A DNA stretch of 64,000 nt from Firmicutes bacterium UBA3553 (GCA_002381185.1 DFOA01000041.1:1-64000), one strand, 5' to 3'. Shown: positions 44,657 through 54,234, numbered from the stretch's first letter. The notes: generated from the letters alone by a model not told the origin. Numbers and translations: made by a program.

Positions 44657-44683
44657 AATATCGGCGCCTTGTGCGCCGGTATT
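44657..44683 (+). terminator. Hairpin between receptor and permease genes
   Basis: AATATCGGCGC (44657-44667) pairs with GCGCCGGTATT (44673-44683) with one G-T pair. No T-tract; probably sets the receptor-to-permease ratio by mRNA stabilisation. Confidence 0.55.
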
Positions 44684-44711
44684 AACAAGAAAATAAATAG
44701 AGGTGACACAA

Positions 44712-45677
44712 GTGCTGAAATATATTTTAAAAAGATTCGTGCAAATGTTTATAGTTTTATTTGTCGTATCTGTTTTAGTGTTTTTACTGACCAATTTTAT
44801 TGGTAATCCTGTAGATATGCTTGTACCGCAAAATGCAACAATGGAAGAAATTGAAGCAGCCAGAATCCGACTTGGACTTGATAAACCGCTTCCGGTTCAA
44901 TATATGATTTTTTTAAATGATGTGCTTCATGGAAACTTCGGGAAGTCCTATATTTACGGCAAGCCTGCTATGGGTTTGATTGTGGAAAGAATTCCCGCTA
45001 CTATGGAAATTGTTGTAGTTGCTGCTGTCCTTACTTTAGTAGTTGCCATACCTTTAGGCGTATATGCCGGTGCGTATCCTAAAAAAACTTCAAGCAAACT
45101 TGTAATGACAGGATCAATACTTGGAATCTCCCTTCCTTCATTTTGGGTCGGAATGATGCTGATATATGTGTTTGCTGTAATGTTTCAGATTCTTCCTGCT
45201 TCCGGCCGGGGAAATACAGTGGAAGTATTGGGAGTTAAGACAAGCTTATTTGCTCCCGGAGGATGGAAACATATTATATTGCCTGCTGTTACATTAGCTT
45301 TGTCTCATTTAGCCACCACTATAAGATTAACACGATCAGGAATTATAGAAAATATGAAACAAGATTATATTAAATTTGCCAGAGCTAAAGGGGTTGCAGG
45401 CAAGAAGGTTATTTTCGGGCATGCGCTTAAAAATGCACTGATACCGGTTATAACCGTGTTTGGTATGAATTTGGGAGGAATGATTGCATTTACAACCATA
45501 ACAGAGACTATTTTTGCATGGCCCGGAATGGGAAAGCTTTTGATAGATGCTATAGGTAAAGCAGACAGGCCTATTATAGTGGCATATTTGATGGCTACTG
45601 CCTGCATGTTTGTAGTTATAAACTTTGTAGTGGATCTGTTATATACATTTATTGATCCCAGGATTGAATTGAGGTAA
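44712..45677 (+). CDS. Dipeptide-type ABC transporter permease (DppB-like)
   Basis: A 321-residue, six-span permease. The start is the GTG at 44712, with GAGGTG just upstream; the GTG at 44703 overlaps that ribosome binding site. The family signature is present: LRLTRSGIIENMKQDYIKFARAKG-type EAA loop, LPxSGRGN in the periplasmic loop, and the C-terminal FAWPGMGKLLIDAI ... DPRIELR. Forms a heterodimer with the next permease. Confidence 0.92.
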   Translation: MLKYILKRFVQMFIVLFVVSVLVFLLTNFIGNPVDMLVPQNATMEEIEAARIRLGLDKPLPVQYMIFLNDVLHGNFGKSYIYGKPAMGLIVERIPATMEIVVVAAVLTLVVAIPLGVYAGAYPKKTSSKLVMTGSILGISLPSFWVGMMLIYVFAVMFQILPASGRGNTVEVLGVKTSLFAPGGWKHIILPAVTLALSHLATTIRLTRSGIIENMKQDYIKFARAKGVAGKKVIFGHALKNALIPVITVFGMNLGGMIAFTTITETIFAWPGMGKLLIDAIGKADRPIIVAYLMATACMFVVINFVVDLLYTFIDPRIELR

Positions 45678-45681
45678 TAAT

Positions 45682-46602
45682 ATGGAAAAAACAACAGAAA
45701 TAAAATTAAAAGATGAAAAGACTTCATTGTGGAAAATTTTCTTAAAGTCAGAATTCTTCTATAATTACAGGCATAACCTGTCCGCCATAATCGGGAGCAT
45801 ACTTGTTCTTATTGCAATATTAGTTGCCATATTCGGCAAATCCGTTGCGCCGCAAAATCCATATGATTTAGCATCAATAAACCTGGCTGACGCTTATCTT
45901 CCGCCGGCCTGGTCCGATGGGGGGGATATGAGATTTCTGCTGGGGACAGATAATCAGGGGCGCTGTATTTTCAGTGCTATAATTTATGGAAGTGTGAGCT
46001 CTCTTACAATCGGACTTATAGGTATGATGGCCTCCTGCATCATAGGTACGACACTCGGACTCATATCGGGATATTTCGGGGGAAGAATAGATTCGTTTAT
46101 TATGAGGATAGCAGATGTCCAGCTTTCATTCCCCTCCATGCTTATTGCCTTATTTATAATGTCCATATTTGGACGAGGCATAGATAAACTTCTCATTGCT
46201 TTAACCATGGTCGGCTGGGTAACCTATGCAAGAACAGTAAGAGGAGAAACCCTGTCTGCGAAAAAGAAAGAATATGTTGAGGCGGCAAGGACCATAGGAA
46301 TTCCCAATTACCGCATTATATTGAAGCATATTCTTCCGAATGTTGTTACATCAGTTATAGTGCTCGCCACTATTCAGGTAGGTAATTTTATACTGACAGA
46401 GGCAACTTTAAGCTTCCTCGGCGTAGGTGTGCCTATTACGGAACCATCCCTGGGCCTGCTTGTCAAAGCCGGATTTGATGTGCTTTTCAGCGGACTGTGG
46501 TGGACTTCTGTATTTCCCGGTATATATATTATGCTGGTTGTTTTCGGAATTAACCTGCTTGGCGATTTTCTGAGAGATGAGTTGAATCCGAACTTAAAAT
46601 AA
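45682..46602 (+). CDS. Dipeptide-type ABC transporter permease (DppC-like)
   Basis: A 306-residue permease. Typical DppC elements are LLGTDNQGRCIFSAIIYG near residue 90, the cytoplasmic loop EYVEAARTIGIPNYRIILKHILPN near 200, and LTEATLSFLGVGV. The N-terminal domain (FYNYRHNLSAIIGSILV) is the conserved oligopeptide-permease N-terminal segment. Starts five bases after the DppB-like gene. Confidence 0.92.
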   Translation: MEKTTEIKLKDEKTSLWKIFLKSEFFYNYRHNLSAIIGSILVLIAILVAIFGKSVAPQNPYDLASINLADAYLPPAWSDGGDMRFLLGTDNQGRCIFSAIIYGSVSSLTIGLIGMMASCIIGTTLGLISGYFGGRIDSFIMRIADVQLSFPSMLIALFIMSIFGRGIDKLLIALTMVGWVTYARTVRGETLSAKKKEYVEAARTIGIPNYRIILKHILPNVVTSVIVLATIQVGNFILTEATLSFLGVGVPITEPSLGLLVKAGFDVLFSGLWWTSVFPGIYIMLVVFGINLLGDFLRDELNPNLK

Positions 46603-46622
46603 TTGAAAAACGGAGAATGACA

Positions 46623-47600
46623 ATGGGAAATACTTTATTAGAAATCGAACGTTTAAAAACATATTTTCATACATTCAAGGGTGTAGTAAAGGCAGTTGAC
46701 GATGTGAGCTTTTCTTTAGATAAAGGGGAGATACTCGGCATTGTGGGAGAGTCCGGCAGCGGTAAATCTGTAACCAGTTTTTCAGTGCTTAAGCTGATTG
46801 AGGAACCGGGGGTAGTCGAGGCTGATAAAATCTTTTTTGACGGCAAGGATATGACAAAGCTTAATGAAAGAGAAATGACAAAAATACGAGGCAAAGACAT
46901 ATCCATGGTATTTCAGGACCCCATGACATCTTTAAACCCGCTGTATACAATACAAAAACAAATGGAAGAAGTGTTAATTCTGCATTATCACGAAATGAAC
47001 GCCGAGCAGAGAAAAGCAAAATGCATTGAGCTGCTGACATCAGTCGGTATACCGAATCCGGAAGACAGGCTGAAATCATATCCTCATCAATTCAGCGGCG
47101 GAATGCGCCAAAGAGTTATCATAGCTATTGCCCTGGCTACAAATCCAAAGCTTATAATAGCTGATGAACCCACTACGGCTCTGGATGTAACTATACAGTC
47201 TCAGATTTTGAAATTAATGAAAAAGCTGGTTCAGGAAAAGGGCGCATCCATGATTCTGATTACCCACGATTTGGCTGTAGTATCGGAAATGGTAGATAAG
47301 ATCAATGTCATGTATTGCGGTAAGATTGTGGAAATGGGGACTGCCGAGGATATAATTAAAAGTTCTCTGCATCCGTATACAGAAGGACTTCTCAATTCAA
47401 TTCCAAAGCTCAGGGAGAAAAAAAACCGCCTGGAGTTTATTCCCGGAATGGTTCCCAACATGTTCGAGCTTCCGGAGGGGTGTTATTTTGCGCCTAGGTG
47501 CAAATATTGCAAAGAAATCTGCAAAACAAAGCAGCCTGAGATGAAATTGATTAATGGCAGCCATTATGCAGCATGCCATTTTCCTCTTAAAGAAAGTTAG
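46623..47600 (+). CDS. Dipeptide ABC transporter ATPase (DppD-like)
   Basis: A 325-residue ATPase from ATG 46623 (GGAGA upstream; an ATG at 46617 is too close to it). Walker A GESGSGKS near residue 44, signature FSGGMRQRV near 157, Walker B IIADEPTTALDVT, and the C-terminal cysteine-containing oligopeptide-ABC extension (CYFAPRCKYCKEIC ... CHF) that binds an iron-sulphur cluster in some homologues. Confidence 0.93.
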   Translation: MGNTLLEIERLKTYFHTFKGVVKAVDDVSFSLDKGEILGIVGESGSGKSVTSFSVLKLIEEPGVVEADKIFFDGKDMTKLNEREMTKIRGKDISMVFQDPMTSLNPLYTIQKQMEEVLILHYHEMNAEQRKAKCIELLTSVGIPNPEDRLKSYPHQFSGGMRQRVIIAIALATNPKLIIADEPTTALDVTIQSQILKLMKKLVQEKGASMILITHDLAVVSEMVDKINVMYCGKIVEMGTAEDIIKSSLHPYTEGLLNSIPKLREKKNRLEFIPGMVPNMFELPEGCYFAPRCKYCKEICKTKQPEMKLINGSHYAACHFPLKES

Positions 47601-47628
47601 CCAGGAATTTATTTATACAGGAGATACT

Positions 47629-48624
47629 ATGGAGAATTTAATAGAAGTAAAAAATTTAGAGCAAAAGTTTTATCTGACAAAAGGTCTGCTGCAATCTCTC
47701 CGGTATGAGGACGGCAAGCTGATAAAAAAAGAAAAAACGGTTCATGCGGTAAATGATATCAGTTTCACTATCAAAAAAGGAGAAGTGTTCAGCCTGGTGG
47801 GAGAGAGCGGCTGCGGCAAATCTACAACAGCACGAACCATTATACGTTTGCTTGAGCCATCAGCGGGACAGATATTATATAAAGGGGACGACATTGCCCA
47901 TAAGAAGCCTAAGGAAATGCTTAAATACAGAAAGAACATGCAGATGATTTTTCAGGACCCATATGCATCTTTAAATCCCAGGCAGAGAATAAAAGATATT
48001 ATAATGGAGCCTATTTTGTTTCATAATATAGTGTCAGACAAATCGGAGGCAGAAAAAAGGTGCGTGGAAATACTTGAAAAGGTCGGACTCAGACCGGAGC
48101 AGGCAGGAAGGTATCCCCACCAGTTCAGCGGAGGACAAAGGCAGCGTATAGGTATTGCCCGGGCACTGGCAGTGGAGCCTGAATTTATTATTGCCGATGA
48201 GCCGGTATCTGCATTGGATGTGTCTATACAGGCACAAATACTTAATTTATTGATGGATTTAAAGGATGAATATAACTTCTCATATTTATTTATAGCACAT
48301 GACCTTTCAGTGGTGCGGCACATAAGCGACCGTCTCGGTGTTATGTACTTGGGGGCTTTGGTGGAAACAGGAAATAAAGATAAGATTTTTGGAAATCCTG
48401 TACATCCATATACAAAAATGCTTTTTTCCGCGGTTCCTACGGTGGGGGAAGACCCTTTGACAGAAAGCTTTGAAACAAATGGTGAAATTCCCAGTCCGGT
48501 TAATCTTCCCAAAGGTTGTTTATTCCACGAAAGATGTCCGTTTTCAAAGGACATATGCAAAAAGGAGAGACCGGCATTAAAAGAGATTGAAAGTGAGCAT
48601 TCTGCAGCATGTCATTTACTTTAA
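47629..48624 (+). CDS. Dipeptide ABC transporter ATPase (DppF-like)
   Basis: A 331-residue ATPase from ATG 47629, with ACAGGAG upstream; the frame upstream of it overlaps the DppD-like gene and is not used. Walker A GESGCGKS near residue 60, FSGGQRQRIGIARAL near 160, IIADEPVSALDVS, and the C-terminal CLFHERCPFSKDIC...CH cysteine extension. Completes a five-gene importer with the DppD-like partner. Confidence 0.93.
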   Translation: MENLIEVKNLEQKFYLTKGLLQSLRYEDGKLIKKEKTVHAVNDISFTIKKGEVFSLVGESGCGKSTTARTIIRLLEPSAGQILYKGDDIAHKKPKEMLKYRKNMQMIFQDPYASLNPRQRIKDIIMEPILFHNIVSDKSEAEKRCVEILEKVGLRPEQAGRYPHQFSGGQRQRIGIARALAVEPEFIIADEPVSALDVSIQAQILNLLMDLKDEYNFSYLFIAHDLSVVRHISDRLGVMYLGALVETGNKDKIFGNPVHPYTKMLFSAVPTVGEDPLTESFETNGEIPSPVNLPKGCLFHERCPFSKDICKKERPALKEIESEHSAACHLL

Positions 48625-48639
48625 AACAGGGGTGTAAAA

Positions 48640-49983
48640 ATGTATCAGAAAATTATTGACTTGACAAATAAAATAGAAGATAAAATTATATCGCAAAGAA
48701 GAGACTTCCATAAATATGCTGAATCCGGCTGGTTTGAGATGAGAACCTCTTCAATCATAGCTGGAAAACTTGCAGACATGGGTTATAAGGTTCTGACCGG
48801 TACTGATGTGTGCGAGTCGGATGCCAGAATGGGACTTCCTTCGGAGGATGAGCTTAAGGAGCATTACCAATGGGCTGCAGACAACGGTGCGGATCTGAGA
48901 TTTCTGGAAGCAGCAAAAGGCGGATTCACGGGAGTGATCGGAATACTGGACTGCGGCGAAGGACCTACAGTGGCCATGCGTTTTGATATTGACGCTCTGG
49001 GGGTAATAGAGAATAAAGGCGAAAACCATAAGCCTTATAAGTGCGGATTTTCATCGGTCAATGACGGAGTTATGCACGCATGCGGCCATGACGGACATGC
49101 ATCCATAGGTCTCGGTGTAGCGGAGGTTCTTATGAATATAAGAGATGCACTTCATGGTAAGGTTAAGCTTATATTCCAGCCGGCGGAGGAAGGAGTCCGT
49201 GGGGCAAGAGCAATCGTAGAAAAGGGACATCTGAATGATGTGGACTATTTGCTGGCTTCTCACATTTCTGACAGGGAGAATGACGAAGGAAGCGACTTAA
49301 TACCCGGCAGCTACGGCTCCCTGGCAACATCCAAATATGATGTGTACTATTACGGAAAATCAGTACATGCGGGAGGTTCTCCCGAAAAAGGAGACAATGT
49401 AATGCTTTCTGCAGCCACGGCAATATTAAATCTTCATGCAATACCACGGCACAGCGGAGGCATAACACGCATAAATGTCGGGAAGGTAACAGCAGGAACC
49501 GGAAGAAATGTCATACCGGATCAGGCCAAGATGGAGATTGAGGTTCGTGGGGAAACATCTGAAATAAATGAATATGTAAAAGAATACGCACTTCGCATCA
49601 TAGACGCAGCTGCAAAGATGCATAACTCATTATGTGAAATTAAGGCGATGGGTGGAGCCCAGCCTCTTAACAGCGATGACGAATTGGCTTTGAAAGTAAA
49701 AGATGTCTGCGAAAAAAACTTAAAAGAAATTAAAGTAAGCAGCATACTCAAAAGCAAAAACAGCGGAAGTGAAGATGTTTCATATATGATGAAAAGAGTT
49801 CAGGATAATGGCGGACAGGCTACATTTATGAGATTTCTGACATCCACCGCAGCTCCTGCCCACGCGCGAGCTTTCGATTTTGGAGAAGAAGTTCTTGCAA
49901 AAGGAATAAAAGTATTCAGTATATTAGCATATGACATTTTGAATGATTTTAATAATAACCACATAGAGAGGCAATTAATATGA
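48640..49983 (+). CDS. abgA: M20 amidohydrolase, AbgA-like (p-aminobenzoyl-glutamate hydrolase subunit A type)
   Basis: A 447-residue metallo-hydrolase whose sequence follows AbgA: RRDFHKYAESGWFEMRT near residue 22, ESDARMGLPSEDEL near 60, MHACGHDGHASIGLG near 145, FQPAEEGVRGARA near 178. The first Asp/His/Glu metal ligands are in the CGHDGH and PAEEG motifs. AbgA with AbgB cleaves p-aminobenzoyl-glutamate to p-aminobenzoate and glutamate; relatives cleave other aminoacyl conjugates. It lies directly after the importer and overlaps the second M20 gene by four bases, matching an AbgA/AbgB-like pair. Confidence 0.85.
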   Translation: MYQKIIDLTNKIEDKIISQRRDFHKYAESGWFEMRTSSIIAGKLADMGYKVLTGTDVCESDARMGLPSEDELKEHYQWAADNGADLRFLEAAKGGFTGVIGILDCGEGPTVAMRFDIDALGVIENKGENHKPYKCGFSSVNDGVMHACGHDGHASIGLGVAEVLMNIRDALHGKVKLIFQPAEEGVRGARAIVEKGHLNDVDYLLASHISDRENDEGSDLIPGSYGSLATSKYDVYYYGKSVHAGGSPEKGDNVMLSAATAILNLHAIPRHSGGITRINVGKVTAGTGRNVIPDQAKMEIEVRGETSEINEYVKEYALRIIDAAAKMHNSLCEIKAMGGAQPLNSDDELALKVKDVCEKNLKEIKVSSILKSKNSGSEDVSYMMKRVQDNGGQATFMRFLTSTAAPAHARAFDFGEEVLAKGIKVFSILAYDILNDFNNNHIERQLI

Positions 49984-51173
49984 ACCAGCAAAAACAAAAA
50001 ATTTCAGAAAAAATAGAAAGTATAAGAGACGACTTAATTGAATTGTCCCATAGCATACATAAAAATCCCGAAACTTCATTTAATGAATATAAAACTGTGG
50101 CAATTATAATAGATTTTCTTAAAAAATACGGATATGACGTACAGGAAAAATATTGTGGCATTGATACATCATTTAAAGCTGTCATAAAAGGCAGGGAAAA
50201 TGGGCCTAAGATTTCATTTTTAGCCGAATATGATGCACTCAGAGGCATCGGACACGGATGCGGTCACAATATTATAGCAACATGTGCCGCAGGCGCCTTT
50301 ATAGGGCTTGCCGAAATTATTAAAGACTATGCGGGTGAAATATCCATTATCGGAACACCGGCAGAGGAAGGCGGAGCAGGAAAGGTACTTCTTTTAGACA
50401 GGGGAGGATTTGACAACACCGAGTATGCTTTGATGATGCATCCTTCAAGCGGCGGAAATAACCTGGTGGGAAGAGGCGGCAGGGCTGCATCCTCAGTTAC
50501 GGTGTCTTTTAAGGGAAAAGCGGCACATTCATCTGTGCCTTCAAACGGCATCAATGCTCTTTCTGCGGCAATAAGCGTATTTAACCAGATAGATATGGTA
50601 AGACCCAACTTTCGGATTCAGGATAACATAAACGGAATAATTTTAGAGGGAGGAGTAGCTTCTAATATTATTCCTGAATTGTCTGTATGTGAATTCAGTA
50701 TAAGGGCGGAAACCATGCTTAGAATAAAAGAACTGATTACTTTGGTTGAAGAATGCATTGCCAGAGCTGAATCCTTAACAGGAGCAAAAGCAGAAATTAA
50801 AGTTGAGCCGATTTATGCAGAGCGTTATCCTAATATGCCCATGTGTGAGGCATTTAAATGTAATATGTCGGAGCTGGGTGTGGAAATGTTCTACCCAGAT
50901 CCGACAGTATTGTACGGTTCTTCGGATATAGGTAATGTATCAATTAAGATACCCGCAATACATGATTATCTGTCAATTACGGATGACAAGACAATACAGA
51001 GCCATTCCTCCGAATATACAAAAGCTGCTGCAATGCCGCAGGCAGACGACATATGTATCAAGGGAGCTAAGGGTCTTGCTATGACGGGATTTGATATACT
51101 GGAAAGTGAAGAATTCAGAAATACAATCAATGAATTTCATACAAGGCAGGTTCCGGAAGCTTACCGCAAATAA
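49980..51173 (+). CDS. M20 amidohydrolase, AbgB/ACY1L2-like
   Basis: A 397-residue M20-family hydrolase of the AbgB/aminoacylase-1-like-2 group. Marks: LSHSIHKNPETSFNEYKT near residue 25, FLAEYDALRGIGHGCGHN near 80-97, GTPAEEGGAGK near 122, HSSVPSNGINAL near 182. It is about 80 residues shorter than E. coli AbgB, so its substrate may differ, and beta-alanyl-lysine-type dipeptides are another family option. ATG overlaps the abgA-like stop. It is the last gene before a strong terminator. Confidence 0.85.
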   Translation: MNQQKQKISEKIESIRDDLIELSHSIHKNPETSFNEYKTVAIIIDFLKKYGYDVQEKYCGIDTSFKAVIKGRENGPKISFLAEYDALRGIGHGCGHNIIATCAAGAFIGLAEIIKDYAGEISIIGTPAEEGGAGKVLLLDRGGFDNTEYALMMHPSSGGNNLVGRGGRAASSVTVSFKGKAAHSSVPSNGINALSAAISVFNQIDMVRPNFRIQDNINGIILEGGVASNIIPELSVCEFSIRAETMLRIKELITLVEECIARAESLTGAKAEIKVEPIYAERYPNMPMCEAFKCNMSELGVEMFYPDPTVLYGSSDIGNVSIKIPAIHDYLSITDDKTIQSHSSEYTKAAAMPQADDICIKGAKGLAMTGFDILESEEFRNTINEFHTRQVPEAYRK

Positions 51174-51189
51174 AGACATTAGTATATAA

Positions 51190-51232
51190 AGTTTCTCAAA
51201 ATTTCATCTTAAAATTTTGAGAAACTTTTTGT
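51190..51232 (+). terminator. Intrinsic terminator after the M20 pair
   Basis: AGTTTCTCAAAATTT pairs with AAATTTTGAGAAACT (51212-51226), followed by TTTTTGTTTTG. Strong, closes the peptide operon. Confidence 0.85.
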
Positions 51233-51280
51233 TTTGCTTTTCTATGGTCAGTATATTAAGTACCGCATATTTTTTTATTA

Positions 51281-51309
51281 TTGATTTATTTTAATTTTGT
51301 CTATATACT
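51281..51309 (+). promoter_or_regulatory. Repeated promoter, copy B
   Basis: TTGATT at 51281-51286, 17-bp spacer, TATACT at 51304-51309, followed by a leader with CGGCAG/CTGCCG stem (about 51320-51342). GTCAGTATAT at 51248 is an inverted copy of ATATACTGAC at the -10, so the copy is bracketed by a 10-bp inverted repeat. Drives the sigma54 activator. Confidence 0.7.
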
Positions 51310-51458
51310 GACATATAGGGCGGCAGAGCCTGAATTGCTGCCGGACCTTATGGTATTGAAATCATTACAATGACTGGGATTACCAATGATATATTGTATT
51401 AATTTGAATTACAATATAAATATGATTATTTCAAATTAAGGGTGGTGGTAGGATATCT

Positions 51459-52889
51459 ATGGAACTTAAGAGAAACTTATTTAATAACAAAGGTTATATT
51501 GATGGAATTACAATTATTGATTTAAAAGGTGAAATTTTATTTACGGCTAAATTCAACAACAAGCTGAATTCCGAGGCTGATGAAAATTATGAAATTATAG
51601 GCAAGAAATTCTTGGATATTTATGAAAACCTGGATGAAAGTACAAGTACAACGTATCAGTCAATGATTCACGGTGTTCCTTTTTATGTGGAAAATCAGGT
51701 ATTGAAATCAACTGACAGGGTACCCATTAAAATTACTTCTCTTTCTATACCGATCAAATCTAATAAAAAAATTGTTGGGGCTATAGATTTGTCGGTCAGT
51801 GAGTATGATGAGGACTTGAAAGATGATATTGAAATACAGACTGATTTATATGAAGAAAACTTCAGAACTAAAATAGCAGAGGCTGCTTCCGGCGGCAGGA
51901 ATGTCAATAAATTAGAATCAAACGAAAGCCGGGCAAGTTATGTAACGGATAACATAATCACGGATAACAGTCTTATGAAAGAACTTAAAAGATATATAAA
52001 GATTGCGGCAGAATGCAGTCTTCCGACATTGATATGCGGAGAGACTGGAACAGGCAAGGAGATGTTTGCCCATGCTATACATAATGAAAGTTCAAGAAAG
52101 GACAAGCCTTTTATTGCTCAAAACTGTGCGGCCATACCTGATAACTTACTGGAAAGTATTTTGTTTGGAACTTCAAAGGGAGCCTTTACAGGAGCAGTGG
52201 ATAATTTAGGACTTTTAGAATTGGCGGAAGGAGGAACGATCTTCCTGGATGAGATAAATTCAATGCCTGTTCATTTGCAGTCAAAGCTGTTAAGAGTGCT
52301 TCAGGATGGTACATTCAGAAGCATAGGCGCAAAGGAAGAAAAAACCGTTGACGTTAAGGTAATAGCTGCCATAAATGAAGATCCGCTGAAGGCAATAGAA
52401 AGCGGCACAATGAGAAAAGACATATACTATAGATTAAGCGCGATAAGTTTCAATATACCGCCTCTTCGGGAGCGCAAGGAGGACATACCTCTTCTGACCA
52501 GCTACATAATATCAAAATATAACAGGATGTTTGGTAAAAATATAAAGTATGTTTCCAATAATCTTTATAAAAAGCTTAATGAATACGATTGGCCGGGAAA
52601 TGTGAGGGAATTGGAAAATGTGCTTATTTATGGGCTCAGTATGGTCGAAAAATCAAGTGAAAGCCTAAAATTTTCAGACATTGAGCAGAAGTTCAACAAG
52701 ATGCTGAATTTAAACAAAGAGCAGTGCTTAGATATAGAACCTCTTGTATCCATGGTCGACAAGTATGAGAGAGGTATTATTGAAGAAGTTTTAAAAAGCA
52801 CAGACTACAATATTTCCAAGGCTGCCGGCATATTAAAAATACCCAGGCAAACATTGCAGAGAAAATCCAAAAAATTTAACCTCATATAG
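51459..52889 (+). CDS. Sigma54-dependent transcriptional activator (RocR-like)
   Basis: A 476-residue activator. Residues about 10-135 form a PAS-like sensor domain (GYIDGITIIDLKGEILFTAKFNN), 165-400 an AAA+ domain with Walker A GETGTGKE (about 194), intact GAFTGA at 241-246 and Walker B GTIFLDEINSM, and the C-terminus a Fis helix-turn-helix (NISKAAGILKIPRQTLQRKSK). All parts for opening sigma54 complexes are intact. The sigma54 promoter at 53015 and the inverted repeat at 52892 lie downstream, so its target is probably the alanine-dehydrogenase/antiporter pair. RocR-type regulators respond to amino acids or their breakdown products. Confidence 0.92.
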   Translation: MELKRNLFNNKGYIDGITIIDLKGEILFTAKFNNKLNSEADENYEIIGKKFLDIYENLDESTSTTYQSMIHGVPFYVENQVLKSTDRVPIKITSLSIPIKSNKKIVGAIDLSVSEYDEDLKDDIEIQTDLYEENFRTKIAEAASGGRNVNKLESNESRASYVTDNIITDNSLMKELKRYIKIAAECSLPTLICGETGTGKEMFAHAIHNESSRKDKPFIAQNCAAIPDNLLESILFGTSKGAFTGAVDNLGLLELAEGGTIFLDEINSMPVHLQSKLLRVLQDGTFRSIGAKEEKTVDVKVIAAINEDPLKAIESGTMRKDIYYRLSAISFNIPPLRERKEDIPLLTSYIISKYNRMFGKNIKYVSNNLYKKLNEYDWPGNVRELENVLIYGLSMVEKSSESLKFSDIEQKFNKMLNLNKEQCLDIEPLVSMVDKYERGIIEEVLKSTDYNISKAAGILKIPRQTLQRKSKKFNLI

Positions 52890-52891
52890 TA

Positions 52892-52937
52892 GAATTGACC
52901 GCAAGTGAGCGTGCAACTGCCCATTTGCGGGCAATTC
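52892..52937 (+). promoter_or_regulatory. Inverted-repeat enhancer (UAS) candidate
   Basis: GAATTGACCGCAA (52892-52904) and TTGCGGGCAATTC (52925-52937) form a 13-bp inverted repeat with one mismatch. It lies about 80-125 bp upstream of the sigma54 promoter, as expected of an activator-binding site. As no T-tract follows, a role as terminator is less likely. Confidence 0.6.
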
Positions 52938-53014
52938 CGGTAATTTCACCCGGATATTACAGTGGGGAAGTCTTAAAATTCATTGATTTTTCAGTCTTTT
53001 AAAAATACTTTATC

Positions 53015-53031
53015 TTGGCATGATAAATGCA
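53015..53031 (+). promoter_or_regulatory. Sigma54 (-24/-12) promoter
   Basis: TTGGCATGATAAATGCA has GG and GC elements exactly ten bases apart (GG 53017-53018, GC 53029-53030), the sigma54 spacing. The start of the alanine-dehydrogenase-like gene lies about 40 nt downstream. Confidence 0.8.
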
Positions 53032-53070
53032 AGTATAAATGCAAGACAAAATATTTTAGGAGGCTGAATT

Positions 53071-54234
53071 TTGATTTTTGGTGTATTGAAAGATATTAAA
53101 AACGGAGAGTACAGAGTTATAGCTACTCCATCCGAGATTGCCAGCATTGTTGAAGATGGGCACAATGTTCTTGTACAAAAGGACGCGGGACTTAAGGCGG
53201 GTTTTTTAGACGAAGAATATGAGCGCGCAGGTGCAAGGATTGTTGAATCCATGGAAGAAATGTATGCCAGATGTGATTTTCTTGCTAAGGTTAAAGAAAT
53301 AGAGCCTGTTGAATTTGACATGCTCAGAGAGAATCAAATCATATTTACATGTATTCATCCTGCTGCACATATCGAAGAGGTGCAGGCACTTCTTGACAAA
53401 AAAGTTATTGCTTTTACTGCAGAGGACTCTCATCGCTACGGTTCTCCAAACTGCGAGGCAGCAGGAAAACAAGGGGCGCTGATGGGACTTGAATCATTGC
53501 TTTCCATAAATGGAGGAAGCGGAAAATTTGTAAGCGGACTTGCAGGAGCTCCCGGCATAAAGGTTTTGATTTTAGGAGGAGGAATAGTAGGGAGGAACGC
53601 ATTGCAGGTTCTTCAGTCCCTTGGCGCCTGGGTTACGGTAGTGGATGTTAACATCGCAACGTTGAGAGAGATAGGAAAAATGTATGATGAAAAAGTAAAC
53701 ACAATGGTATCCACAAAACACAACATTAAAAAAATGCTTCCGGAAATGGACTTGGTTATTAATTGCGTCAAATGGCCAAAAGGAAGCAAGGAATTTTTAA
53801 TCGACCGGGAAATGGTTAAGTCTATGCCAAGAGGTTCTGTCATAGTGGATATCAGCAATGATTATGGTGTCATAGAGACTTTCCATGAAACTACTCATGA
53901 AAATCCGAGATATATTGAAGAAGGTGTTGTTCATTACTGCGTAAGCAACATACCGGGAGCCATAGCTAATTCAACGACAGTCGCATATGCAGCTTCAGTA
54001 TTGCAGCATATAAGAAGTATTATGAATCTTGGTGTCGAAGAAGCTTGTATCAGAGATGGTTTTTTAAGAAGAAGCCTCACAGCATATAAAGGATATTTAA
54101 CACATGAAGAAACAAGTGCCCTTCAGGACAGGCCATGGATACGACCGGAGGAAATATTGAATATAGAGGATAAAAATCTGGACCCTGCACCACCTGCAAC
54201 AGTAACAAGATCAAATAATAGAATTATTTTATAG
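53071..54234 (+). CDS. Alanine dehydrogenase-family enzyme
   Basis: A 387-residue enzyme of the alanine dehydrogenase/NAD(P) transhydrogenase family, which reversibly deaminates L-alanine to pyruvate and ammonia. The residues used in the family are present at the expected positions: Arg15, Lys75, His96 and an Asp near 269 (VDISNDYG), plus the Rossmann loop LGGGIVGRNA near 168-177. TTG start with AGGAGG upstream. Sequence departs from typical Ald in the C-terminal half (ERTHEETSALQD-type tail), so a related amino acid or N-carboxyalkyl amino acid dehydrogenase is possible. Under sigma54 control with the next gene. Confidence 0.82.
   Translation: MIFGVLKDIKNGEYRVIATPSEIASIVEDGHNVLVQKDAGLKAGFLDEEYERAGARIVESMEEMYARCDFLAKVKEIEPVEFDMLRENQIIFTCIHPAAHIEEVQALLDKKVIAFTAEDSHRYGSPNCEAAGKQGALMGLESLLSINGGSGKFVSGLAGAPGIKVLILGGGIVGRNALQVLQSLGAWVTVVDVNIATLREIGKMYDEKVNTMVSTKHNIKKMLPEMDLVINCVKWPKGSKEFLIDREMVKSMPRGSVIVDISNDYGVIETFHETTHENPRYIEEGVVHYCVSNIPGAIANSTTVAYAASVLQHIRSIMNLGVEEACIRDGFLRRSLTAYKGYLTHEETSALQDRPWIRPEEILNIEDKNLDPAPPATVTRSNNRIIL

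Noticed and set aside
48021..48560. 179-codon minus-strand frame inside the DppF-like gene
   Set aside because: Shadow of a well-conserved ATPase gene; Ser/Cys-rich with no family features.
51248..51312. Bracketing inverted repeat of promoter copy B as a transposon end pair
   Set aside because: The 10-bp arms GTCAGTATAT/ATATACTGAC are not repeated with the same spacing at copies A and C and there are no target-site duplications that I can see, so an insertion element is not supported; kept only as a possible operator.
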